Of a stretch of DNA of 64,000 bases, positions 23,801-33,697 are shown piece after piece (the first letter of the stretch is position 1; every line of letters begins with the position of its first letter). Under the pieces are notes generated by a model. That model saw only the letters and a list, made by a program, of their open reading frames with translations, made no database searches and was not told where the DNA came from. A program made the position numbers and the translations under genes. Source of the stretch: Sambucus nigra (taxonomy: Eukaryota > Streptophyta > Magnoliopsida > Dipsacales > Adoxaceae); contig OX422219.1 in assembly GCA_949130495.1 (NCBI GenBank), forward strand, positions 262,741,111 to 262,805,110, given 5' to 3'.

Positions 23801-24825
23801 GATATAAAGTTAATGATGCCGACAAATGTATATATAGTAAATTTGAAAATGGTGTTGGTGTTATTATATGCTTATATGTGGATGACATGTTAATATTTGG
23901 GTCTAATCTCAAATATGTTGAAGAAACCAAAAGGTTTCTTTCATCAAAATTTGATATGAAAGATCTTGGAGAAGCTGATGTGATTTTAGGAATCAAAATT
24001 GTGAGAAAGGATAATTCTTTAGCGTTATCTCAATCTCATTATATAGAAAAAGTTCTTAAAAGATATAATCATTTTGAACTTAAGCCAGCTGCTACACCAG
24101 TGGATCCTAGCATCAAATTAATGAAAAATACTGGGCGTGCTATGGACCAACTTAAATATGCTAGTATTATTGGGAGTCTAATGTATGCCATGCATTGCAC
24201 TAGACCAGACATTGCTTATGCAGTGAGTGTATTGTGTAGATTTACAAGTAATCCAGGACAAGAGCACTGGAATGCAATTTCTAGGGTGCTTAGATATCTG
24301 AAGAGGACTTTGGATTATGGCTTACATTATGTAGGATATCCATCTGTTTTAGAAGGATATAGTGATTCAAGTTGGAATAATCTTGAATCAAAATCCAAGT
24401 CAACTACTGGTTGTATTTTTACGCTAGGAGAAGCAGCTATCTCTTGGGGATCCAAGAAACAAACATGTGTATCAGATTCAACAATGCAATCTGAATTTAT
24501 AGCCCTAGCAGATGCATGTAAAGAAGAAGAATGGCTTAGAAATGTGTTGTATGATATTCCTTTATGGAAAAATCCATCACCTTCTATTATGATAAGTTGT
24601 GATAACCAAGCCACAATTTATAAAGTTTCGAACAAAACTTACAACGGAAAATCTAGACACATTAGTCTAAGACATCAAATTATAAGAAAATTACTCAAGG
24701 AAGGAGTAATTACAGTCGACTATATTAAAACGAACAAGAATTTAGCAGATCCTCTGACTAAAGGTCTTGTAAGAGAGATGATATATATCACCTCAAAAGG
24801 AATGGGACTAAGGTCTATTAAATAA
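20892..24825 (+). pseudogene. Copia GAG-POL, unit 5
   Basis: The ATG at 20892 opens GAG normally, as in unit 2. In the CCHC zinc knuckle the conserved Gly is Ala (CDKPAHYSREC). A 2-bp deletion near 21768, just before the protease, shifts the frame. Protease DTGA and the integrase zinc region follow in the second frame, until CAA became TAA at 22540-22542 inside integrase. The rest of integrase, RT (YVDDM) and RNase H is open to the normal stop. RT also has KQDPMQW where the others have KQAPMQW. It has TRPDIAY like unit 1, while units 2-4 have TRPNIAY. Confidence 0.92.
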
Positions 24826-25388
24826 CACAACTATATTTAATGGGAACCCAACTCATATCTTGAAAATATAGATAGAGTTCAATGTGGTACAAACAAGTTA
24901 AATTATAGTTATGGAACACTAGGAATTTATACAAAAAGTTCCATTCCTATATGCCTAGTGTTGGTTTTCTGCATGTTAGAGGATGAAGGTTACTTCTTAA
25001 TAAATCATATAAGTGTGACTCGTAGAATCACTAAAGTTGATGTACCTATTCGAGTGTCGAAAGTTTGGCCGCTTTTTATGAAATCAAGACCGATCCTAAA
25101 GCGCTCGTGAAATCAGGATTAGCACAAGGCCATAAAAGTGCATGCTTGAAGAACACTTATAAACTCAGAAATCGGTATGTGTGATAGTTCCGGCTAGTCT
25201 CAAAAGGTCCTTGGTTCAAGATACGTTCACCACAGAACCTTGATGAAGCTTTGAATTATTTTCACTATATGGAAGTTCAAGTCCGAAAGACACTTCTCAT
25301 TTATGTACTAGATTTTAACGATAATGCCAAAAGTTATTTATTGTCTTTTTGCTTTGCTCTCTTGTGTATATTGAAATTGGTGGGAGAA
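24826..25388 (+). other. 3' noncoding region and PPT of copia unit 5
   Basis: This is the last copy of the noncoding segment. It has slightly more private substitutions than the others and ends in GGTGGGAGAA before the terminal LTR. Confidence 0.8.
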
Positions 25389-26383
25389 TGTTGGATTAAT
25401 TCCAATATTTATTGATTTTAATTTTTTAGTTGTTAATATTTTATTATATTATTTGTGTTTTATTTTAAACATAGTTTGGGTTTTAATTTAGAAAGTAGAA
25501 ACATGAGCAAATGGGTGTGAAAGATATGGGGAATGCTTAAAATCCCATATTGTCCCACATTGGAAGAATACTACAAAAGGTAGTGGTATATCAACTAAAG
25601 GACAACTAAGATTCTTAGTTGACAAGTCAAATAAGAGGCTATGATCCTATGCATCACTGTGGTGCTTAAGCACCACCAATCGCGACACGCGTAAGCGCGA
25701 CACGCGGCGCGCGAAAGGGCGATTGGGCGACTTAGGGCGCATTGCGCGCTTTGACGCGCACTTGGCATTTCGCACGTGCGCATCGTCGCTTGGAGCGTGG
25801 GAGCCTAAAGTTTTGACGAGGTAAAACAGATCAACGGTTGTGATTAAACGATCCGATCAAAGAGTTTAAAATCCGAAACGGCTTGATCTAAACCGTTAGA
25901 TGAACTCGTAGCGTTTCGTGTAGGGGATGTCCATTCGCTTACGATGGGATGCCTAATCTGAACCGTTAGATCGTAGCTGTTCCAAACAGGCACGATCCAA
26001 CGGTTGCTGAGTCACTCCATGAAGAGCTGTGACTGTTGAAGAACAGTCACAGAAATGGCTATAAAAAGATTTCCAGACCTCTGTTTTGGACACCGAAAAT
26101 TGCTAGTTTCTCCTCTCTCCGTCCTCTATACTTTGGCATTATCAAGTTACAAATTAAGAGTGTTCTCGGGTTTGATCAAATAGTACATAGTTTGAATCAA
26201 ACAACTGTTCATACACTTCATTGTATCCTGAAGGCAGGTTCTACAAAACCCATTGTGTACTCGCGGTTCTGGTTCTGTCTCAACCGAATTGGGAGAAATT
26301 TTGCCTAAAAGAAAGCGTTCCAAGAACGTGCCTTGCAGAAATTAATTATTATATTTCGTTCTTTCCATAAGAAAACTCCAACA
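25389..26383 (+). repeat. Copia LTR 5, right end of the array (995 bp)
   Basis: The LTR ends TCCAACA at 26377-26383 and the following bases (CTTGTTAACT) no longer match the internal region, so this is the outer 3' LTR. One GTAAGCGC unit remains. The palindrome is trimmed to 18 bp by a change in its left arm. The matching target-site duplication at the left end cannot be checked inside the window. Confidence 0.95.
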
Positions 26384-26780
26384 CTTGTTAACTTTTAACA
26401 TTTCGTCACGCAGATTTAATACCAACATATGCCACACTTGTTAACTTTTAAATAAAGAAGGAATCCACAAATATCTATATTAACATGCCATCTCTACAGA
26501 TAACTACAATTATACAACAAAATTGTTCATAGAAAGAGAGAAGCTACAACAAATATCAAGCACTCCTCTTCTCCAGTTGAGCAATTTTCCACCATATCCA
26601 CTTTCTCTATTCCATCATCCTTGTAAAACTAAAAGAATTAGTAAACACCCTATATGTACATATATTCGGTGATAAATATAACCGTTTGGGTGAAATCAAT
26701 TACAAACCTTATTTTGGGTTTTCATGGGAGTAACGTCTAGAGTACGAAATTCAAGTTAATATAAAATATAAATATATTAC
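26384..26780. other. Noncoding stretch between array and MYB exon relic
   Basis: No gene is recognised. ACACTTGTTAACTTTTAA occurs twice, at 26381-26398 (its first three bases are the LTR end) and 26434-26451. If the MYB exon to the right is read on the minus strand, this stretch would be the first part of its intron 1. The bases next to the exon give a GT donor. Confidence 0.5.
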
Positions 26781-26916
26781 CAATTTGTTTAGGAAGAGCC
26801 ATCCAATTCTCAACTTTTTTGTTCTTCTCTACAAACTATTTAAGCCTTGTGTCTTCTTCAGCAGACCATAGCCCTCTCTTCATATTTGCCTGGTCACACC
26901 AAGGAGATATCCCCAT
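26781..26916 (-). pseudogene. Relic exon 1 of an R2R3-MYB transcription factor gene
   Basis: Read on the minus strand from the ATG at 26916 this gives MGISPWCDQANMKRG, then LWSAEED and NWMALPKQIG. That matches the start of plant R2R3-MYB proteins (typically MGR-PCCDK-NVKRGPWSPEED ... NWIALPQKIG), with two of the regularly spaced Trp residues of repeat R2 in place. After 45 codons plus one base comes a GT donor (plus-strand bases 26776-26780), which fits the conserved phase-1 position of MYB intron 1. Codon 27 is TAG (26836-26838), so it is broken. Exon 2 is not seen in the 397 bp before the copia array; it may lie beyond the array to the left, outside the window, or be lost. Subgroup assignment is tentative. 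Confidence 0.7.
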
Positions 26917-27049
26917 CTCGCTCTGTAGAAGGAGTAGCTTTGGCTTTGGGGAGATCGTATACCTAATAGTGTCTTTTGATGAAATATGATGGTGAAGTTA
27001 AGAGATGGAAGTGAGTAAGTTATAATATATACAGTCTTGCTCTTGTACT

Positions 27050-27151
27050 GATTAGTTCGCATTTTAAGAATGCGGATCGGACATGTGTCACTTAATGGTG
27101 TCCTTATAAATTACACATGTCCAGTCAGCATTCTTAAAATGCGAACTAGTC
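27050..27151. repeat. Foldback (MITE-like) hairpin of about 100 bp
   Basis: Arms at 27050-27088 and 27113-27151 are inverted copies of each other (35 of 39 positions match) around a 24-base loop. It sits about 135 bp upstream of the MYB relic ATG. No clear target-site duplication was identified. It may be a small MITE or a foldback remnant. Confidence 0.75.
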
Positions 27152-27168
27152 CGCCCAAAAGCATTAAA

Positions 27169-27193
27169 TATATATATATATATATATATATAT
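27169..27193. repeat. TA dinucleotide microsatellite
   Basis: About twelve TA units directly downstream of the foldback element. Confidence 0.9.
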
Positions 27194-28394
27194 GGGTGGA
27201 TGATGGGTAAACAGAAGAATTGGATGATTAGTCTTCTCCTGTGAAATAGGGAAGACAAAATAATGGAGATAAAAAGGTTCTTGAGTAAATGGGTTTGCTT
27301 AGCTTGTCAAGATTTGGTATTTTCGTTTCTTTCGTTGCAAATGTTTGGTTTATTGGTTTTGGGTTTAATCTTAATAACTTAACTATGTTTATTTTTAAAG
27401 GTGAAGAATAAATGCATTCAATGCTATTAATACATCTAAGAGTATTGCATTATAGATATAATATAGATAGATAAATTAAGAATTATATTTTTATAAATAT
27501 AAAATTAATGTACCATATTATCATATTTAAATGTATTTTGTAGATAATTGTTAAGTACATGTAGAGCACTTTTGTTGATCTTTGAATGGTTTGTGTAGAA
27601 ATTGAACAGTGGGAAGTCAATATACATGAAATTTTATTTTGAATGTCATTTTTTGAAAAATATAATAATTTGCAAATAACATATCTTTACTAAAGATATA
27701 CACATTTTTTTACATAACGTCTAGAGATTTGAAGACAAGCTACAATGATATCTATGTTTTAGTATCGGTATCACGTGTCTATATAATGCGAGCGCTAACT
27801 CATCACGTCTTGGGAGACCTAACTATTTTTGTAACGTTGATATTTATAATTAAGGGCATCCAATGAGTCATGAGTGGGGGATGCTGCATCCATTAGATTG
27901 TTACTCTCGTAATATTTATGTATTTGTACAGAATCAAGAAAATAAAATATGAACAGAAAACTTATTTGCTTTTGCGATAATAATTAGAAAAGAATTCGAG
28001 TCCCATGATACCCACAGTGTCCTTAAAAAGAAATAATTCACTCCACGTTGCTTAAGATTGTGAATTATCCTCTCCCGAGATAGAACGGATTTCACGTTGA
28101 AGAGGAAACACTTCAATCTTCAAACCTCAACGGACATAATTTTTGTGCAATGCTCGAACTGACCATTATGCAATGCAAAGGAAAATGAGGAGAATTTTTT
28201 ATAATTTTTTGTTATAATAAATGGAAAAACCTATTCTATTTATAGATTTCTTTGGTGTCTCTTCAGACAAAATAGTTAGAAATAGTTGTAACTGTCGTGT
28301 CCAATCAACAAAACCAAGCGGGTAAAAAGTTGGGTAAAGCCCGAACCAAAAATGCAATTAATTTTGTATAAAAAGGAAATATTTTTAGAAGCCT
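27194..28394. other. AT-rich region without recognised genes
   Basis: I see no convincing coding frame. On the minus strand there is a TATA-like CTATAAATAGAA at about 28236-28247 followed by a CT-rich leader-like stretch. This might be LTR or promoter debris belonging to the copia relic to the right, but I could not tie it to a second copy in the window. Confidence 0.4.
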
Positions 28395-28793
28395 GGGCCC
28401 AAGCCGAGCCGGCCAGATCGACGGATGGTGCGCATGCGAGGGGTTAGCCCACATGCATCTAAGTCTTCTCCCTTTCACAAAAGTTGGGTACCTTTTGGGC
28501 CCAACCCTTAAGACTACATATTTCGTATATAAACATTTCATTTTTCCAACAAAGTTCTAATGTGGGAGAAGTGGTTTATACACCCAATTAACTAAGTTTG
28601 ATTCATTCAAATGGGTCACTTTTGAGACAAATTTTTCATTCATTATTTAATATATTTGAATAAACAAATATAATACATTCTTCGTGGAGAAGAATGTATT
28701 TATATGTGGCCTCGACTAAATCGGAGTGTGAGTCCCACATTACATTGAGCCTAAAGTTGTTCATTTGTTGTTTTTATAAACCCATTTCCAATA
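28395..28793 (-). repeat. 3' LTR of the copia relic
   Basis: It is alignable by eye with 30537-30959 over the stretches around CCCACATGCATCTAAGTC, the TATATAAAC motif and ACCCATTTCCAA. On the minus strand it starts TATTGGAAATGGG (TG to TA mutation), preceded by the purine tract GTGGGGGAT (28794-28802). The left boundary is approximate. Confidence 0.7.
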
Positions 28794-29382
28794 ATCCCCC
28801 ACGTGAATAAAAATTGTCTTTGAAACATGCTAATAAAAATGTAGATACTAGTTTGAGTAAAGATGGGAAAATATTGCATCGGATTAAGTAGCCTAGTGGC
28901 CTTGAGCCTTTTCTAGTGATATACTATCAGATTTACTTGGATAATTAGTGGACTTGATATTTTTGAACTGTCAATCGTTTTTGTAAAACTAGACAATAGT
29001 ATTCACATACTATTTTTTCAAACATAACTGGTTCTCACACTTGTGATCGTTTTGTCCATGAAAACTCCTTAGTTCATTGACTATTTCAGAGAATTTTTTA
29101 CTTCAATATTCTGATATAAGTGGCCCCCTACTTACGCACATAGGTGATTTTCATAAAGAGTGTCCTACAATACCCCACTTAGACGTTATCCAAGGTATGG
29201 AAATCATTAAAAGTGTAAGTTATCATACTTCTCACAACAGTTGTGCACTGTCTCATCATTAGAATGGGTAAGAAAAAATCCTTCAGTGCGTATCGATTAC
29301 AATAGAGCTCAGTTTTCCCATTGAACTTGGATTTTGTGATCTCTAGTGAACTAGGTTGGGTTTTCACTATATTGACTCTTAT

Positions 29383-29883
29383 TTAATGTATAGGCTTTAA
29401 ACCCATTCCTCTTGATGATCTTTCCACTTGATCTCGAGTCAAACCTTTGGCGAGAGGATCTGCATAATTATCTTTTGACTTTATATAATCAATTGAGATA
29501 ATTCCATTTGAGAGCGATTCTATAACGGTATTATGTCTATAACGAGTATGATGTGACTTTATATTATACATATGATTTATGCCCTTTCGATTTCCGATTA
29601 GCTATCACGGTGTATACATATAGCGGGCACAGGTTGTGACCAGTTTGGAACATCCTCTAAGAAGTTTTGAAGACATTATGATTCTTCTCCAACTTTTTTT
29701 AATATAATGAATTCAAATTCCATTGTAGACCTAGCAGTACATGTCTATTTAGAGGATTTTCAAGACACGGCTACACCTCCGAGGGTCGACTACCAACGTC
29801 CCCAGGAATGGGAAAAAGTTGGAAGAGGGGGCGACGGCAATGTGTGACGCCCAGGCAGACGTGACCTCGGCCTAATGGCTTCG

Positions 29884-29928
<45 letters not shown>

Positions 29929-30500
29929 TATCCACTCATGGACTTAGAGTCTTTTGTGTCAATATCCAATTTGCCTCGCAATTACCTTCAAGCACAACTG
30001 TATATCTTGAATAGTTCAATCCATCATTTTGAATATGTTTTAAATAACCTAAAAATCTCATTTATTTCTTTCTGGTGATCTATTTATGGATTACTCGTAT
30101 GCTATATCAGGTCTAGTGCAACTCATGACATACATTAAATTGCCTATTATACGAGAGTACTTTAATTGAGATATGATGTTTCCATTATTCCTGGCTAGAT
30201 GAAGATTTATATCCAATGGTATCTTATTTGGACTAATATTATACTTCCTAAATTTTTCAAGTAATTTTTAAGTAATGAGTTTGAGATAATATAAGTCCAT
30301 CATATTTTTCTAGAAATTTTAATTCCTAGTATCATGTCGACAACACTTAAATCTTTCGTGTTGAATTGACTAGACAACATACGTTTTCATCCACATATGG
30401 ACATACAATGACATATCCATTTTGAGTGCTTTTGGAATAAACATATTTTGTAAAGAATCAATTATAAGTGAAATTGAATCCACAATGCAAAATCATATGT
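29383..30500 (-). pseudogene. Copia RT-RNase H fragment with deletion and rDNA insertion
   Basis: On the minus strand, with frameshifts, one can follow YSKSTQNGYVIV and CPYVDE (RT catalytic YVDD mutated), then a gap, then [52 protein letters not shown] and SMSGY. Coding homology resumes past the rDNA insert with LGGVAVS, TMEFEF, a DVPNWSQPVPA stretch, KSHHTRYRHN, IISIDYIKSKDN and ADPLAKGL, and ends near 29383. About twenty residues after YVDE are missing compared with the intact family. The last 62 codons (29383-29571) are still open. Confidence 0.8.
29793..29928 (-). pseudogene. 5.8S rRNA 3' part plus start of ITS2, inserted in copia RNase H
   Basis: On the minus strand 29928-29844 matches the 3' half of plant 5.8S rRNA, from TGCAGAATCCCGTGAACC through TTTTTGAACGCAAGTTGCGC, GAAGCCATTAGGCCGAGG and CTGCCTGGGCGTCAC, with a few changes from the usual sequence (for example GAGTTTTTG for GAGTCTTTG). 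The next 50 or so bases, CT- and C-rich, fit the start of ITS2 but are less certain. Copia coding homology stops at SMSGY on one side and resumes at LGGVAVS on the other, so the segment lies inside a conserved RNase H motif. It is not a functional rRNA gene. Confidence 0.85.
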
Positions 30501-30536
30501 AGGAACTAGTGGATCTTCCACCAGGTTCTGATCCCT

Positions 30537-30959
30537 TAGGGTATAATTAGACCGGACCGGACCGAGTCGAATTAGCAGGCCAAACGAATAACGTGCACGT
30601 GCATACCCACATGCATCTAAGTCCTACCCCTTTCACAAAAGTGGGGTGACCTTTGGTCCCAAACTTTAAAACCAAATATTTTGTATATAAACACCTCTCT
30701 TTTCCAACAAAGCTCCAATGTGGAACAAGTAGTTTATACACCCAATTTACTAAGTTTCATTCATTTAAATTGATCACTTTTGATAAAAAAAAATTATCAC
30801 TCATTATTTAATGGTTTTGGATAAATAAATATATTACATTATACTGCTCATGGAGAAGAATGCATTTATGTGTGGTCCCTACTAAATTGAAGTGTGAGTC
30901 TCATATTAAATTGAGCTTGAAGTTACTCATCAACCTTTTTCTTAAACCCATTTCCAACA
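30537..30959 (-). repeat. 5' LTR of the copia relic
   Basis: On the minus strand it begins TGTTGGAAATGGG at 30959 and runs to about 30537, next to a degenerate PBS (AGGGATCAGAACC against TGGTATCAGAGCC). A triple CGGAC repeat sits near its inner end (30550-30566). It is clearly diverged from the partner LTR, so the element is old. Confidence 0.75.
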
Positions 30960-33692
30960 TGAATTGATTATGTATGTATATTATTATTTTTTTTTAATTT
31001 CATGAGGCTTGTTGTATGTTTCTTAATTAGAAGACAACCTAAAAAAAATCTTTAGAAAGTTTAGGGAGAAAGTTATTAATTACATTCAAATCTTTCACAA
31101 CAACGTTCACAACCTAAACTTAAGGGAATTTTCAAACATATTTCGATCTTAGAGAAAAACAAATACCTTAAACATGTATAATCAGTTGTCCCAAACTTAC
31201 CACCATTGGCTAACGATCTCAAACAACTCACTCTGGCATGAGGATATTTGACGTTTTCCCTCCCAAATCGTAGACATTGATGTATATCGCATCAGCTAGT
31301 AAATTTTTTTTGTTTTTTCTTTCTGATTTTTATTTGATATGTATATAATGAAATTTAATATGACGATATTATGTTGGTATATTGTTTGGGTATTCTTGGA
31401 TTTTGTTTGTACTTCTTTTTAAGATTTTGTGTCCATTACAAATTTCGTTAACATATAAACTATTATTTTTGAGAAATTGAATATATTGATAATTAGCTTA
31501 AAAATTAATTGAATATTTTTGTTTTGATCTTCAAATTGATTAAATATTAGGACTTGATGTTTCTTAAATGATTGTGTGTTGTTAATATAGATTGGGTGCT
31601 TTATTTAGTCCTTAAAGATGATTGTGTTATCATTGAGGAGTTAAAATTAATTGGGTATTGATAAAATTGATTGAGTATATGGTTATTCAAGGTTTAAATT
31701 TAATCGAGCATTCGTATCAAGGGTTTAAGAATGATTGGGTATTGCTACCATAGATTGAGTATTTATTATTTATTATTGTGAATATTCTTTTTATTTGGGA
31801 ATATTGTCATTAAGCACTATGATAGTGTAATTGAAAAAATAGCAGATGCATCCTCAATAATTTTATTGAAATAAAATGAAAATTTAAGTTTTTATTGACT
31901 GAGTATTTGAAGATAACTATCCAAGTAATTAAATTTGAACCGAATATATATTTATGAAAATTATAAGATAATACTAAAAAAATCATTTTGAGGGTTCGAA
32001 CATCCGAACCCTAATATTAATCAAAGTTTTTGGCACCATTAACTCAAGATCATATGCACATCACTCGTTATAAATAAATTCATTAAACTATGATTATGTT
32101 TAAAAAAAATTGAATTCTAGGCTACAACCATAAATTGTTTTAAGTTTGCATCTTTGAACATTTACTTTCTATTGGCTCAAGTGTCTAGTTAAAAAGTCAA
32201 AGTTGTGATTATTTTCATAATAAAATTTGACGACTGTAAAATGATAAGTCTAAAAAAGTATTCATAAAATAAGGCAATTATGTAGATAGAATGGAAAAGG
32301 GTTTTTGAAGGAACTAAAACACCATCCACAAGTAATTGCGAGTGCCACTATTAATTTTTTTACCTAACAAGCAGTTATAGGATCTAGTGGTGGACCTATC
32401 AAAACAATTTGCCCATTTCCATTCGTGAAAATCATATACATATTTGATTAATTCTGTTTTTTGATGTTGAAATGATGAAATGTATGTTTTGATTTAGTTA
32501 TAAGCTCATATAATTTCCTAGCTCTCTTATAATTACTCCTTCCTATGTTTTCATCTTCACTTTTCAGATAAGAGACCAGGAAGTAGATCCAAATCATCTG
32601 AGTTTTTGATATTTATGGAAGAAATATTGGACTGAAATTTTGATAGAACAAGTTCAAATTTATCCTAAATTATAGTATCTATAGATTTTGTGACGTATGT
32701 CTCTGTGGAAATTTATAATTTTTAAAAATTAATTAATAATTTTTGTTTTTATGTTTTTTAAAATATGTAGTAGTCTAAAATATGAGAAACTGCATTGCCA
32801 AATATTTAGATTTTCCTTTTCTTTGGCATTAGTTATTGGTAAATCAAAAAAATTCCCCCTTTTGACTTCTTGCAATTCATATACATTTTTTAGGCTTTAT
32901 ATTATTTGATGTTGACTTTACAGAATGGATGTTTTCAAATTAGTTATTAGTTCATGTAATGTCATTGGTTTCCTGTATTAACTTCTTCCCATGTTTACAT
33001 CTTCACTTTTCACCATTTATTACTAACGAAGTTTGAATGACATGTACTACTGATATAAACCTACTTTCGATAGCACTCTATTATTTATCAACATTATATT
33101 GATGAATCATATAAGAGAACAAAATGTAGATCATCAACTCAGATTATTGTACATATAATATCCATGATGATATAAACTTGTGAAGAAACATGCTAATTTT
33201 TTACCTAAAATTATAGCATCTATAATTTTTATCGCATATATCGATAAGGAAATTTTGAAGTATTTTTAAAATCTATTCTAAATGTATCCTTTGGATTTAT
33301 TTCTCTAAAGTTATAATAGATATATATTTTGTAGCATATGTCGAATAGTAAACATCTAAGTATTTCTTGAAATTTATTCTCAATTTTTCTTTTACCTCTC
33401 AAGTATGATAATCCCCATCCCTAAATGTTTTTATTTTTATTTTATGATAGAAGGGAAAATGAATTCATCCCTCCCTCAGCCCAACTAATTATATTACCTT
33501 CAGTGTCGAATTTGTAAGCAATTATTTTTGTCAAACTATATTTTATATATTAAGAAGTAATATATTAATCGTTGTGTACATAATTTATTTTTATCACGTT
33601 ATACCATTTGTTGATGGGAAAAAAATGTTGTGAAGAGAGCTTGAAATTCTAAACAAGGAAAATAAAATATATGAATGCAAAGATGTTATCGA
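30960..33692. other. AT-rich region without recognised genes
   Basis: Both strands are full of stops and I recognise no protein family. The main structure is a diverged tandem repeat at 32422-33395, described separately. The region up to 33697 is the left flank of the large gypsy element. Confidence 0.6.
32422..33395. repeat. Diverged tandem repeat, two copies plus a partial third
   Basis: A segment at about 32422-32725 (TCATATACAT ... TTTGATGTTGA ... CATCTTCACTTTTCA ... ATTATAGTATCTATAGATTTTG) is repeated in the same order at about 32870-33275. The second copy holds an extra stretch of roughly 95 bp. The last part (ATAGATATATATTTTGTAGCATATGTCG) appears a third time near 33308-33395. It is too diverged for a recent duplication. 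Confidence 0.6.
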
Positions 33693-33697
33693 TATTC
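33693..33697. repeat. Target-site duplication TATTC, left
   Basis: TATTC immediately precedes the left LTR and is repeated directly after the right LTR at 44482-44486, marking one intact insertion event. Confidence 0.85.

Larger units (their letters stand above)
1..26383 (+). mobile_element. Tandem array of one Ty1/copia retrotransposon family
   Basis: Five near-identical internal regions (the first cut by the window start) alternate with five near-identical LTRs: int, LTR 3241-4251, int, LTR 8794-9804, int, LTR 14340-15319, int, LTR 19855-20849, int, LTR 25389-26383. LTR start-to-start spacing is 5553, 5546, 5515 and 5534 bp. Neighbouring internal regions share a single LTR, which is not what independent insertions give. 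Domain order in the internal region is GAG, zinc knuckle, protease, integrase, reverse transcriptase, RNase H, which is the Ty1/copia order. All copies are in the same orientation. The right end is sharp at 26383; the left end is outside the window. No copy in the window has an intact polyprotein. The copia lineage is not assigned. Confidence 0.95.
28395..30959 (-). mobile_element. Old internally deleted copia relic, minus strand
   Basis: Two diverged direct copies of about 400-420 bp flank copia coding debris. On the minus strand the order is LTR (30959 to about 30537), a degenerate initiator-Met PBS (30526-30538), the RT catalytic region, RNase H (ending 29383), a purine tract and a second LTR (28793 to about 28395). 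GAG, protease and integrase are missing, so the PBS is only some 30 bases from RT coding sequence. It is unrelated at DNA level to the array on the left. The left edge of the left LTR is uncertain. Confidence 0.8.

Noticed and set aside
26540..26620. Minus-strand VENCSTGEEECL resembling the conserved part of phytosulfokine precursors
   Set aside because: The YIYTQ hormone motif that should follow within about ten residues is absent and the frame stops soon after; more likely chance or unrelated intron sequence.
28236..28247. TATA-like CTATAAATAGAA on the minus strand as a host promoter
   Set aside because: No gene follows it; most likely retrotransposon LTR debris, but a second LTR copy could not be shown, so it is only mentioned.
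29844..29928. Functional 5.8S rRNA gene
   Set aside because: Only the 3' part is present, with substitutions, and it is embedded in retrotransposon coding sequence with no 18S or 26S around it.
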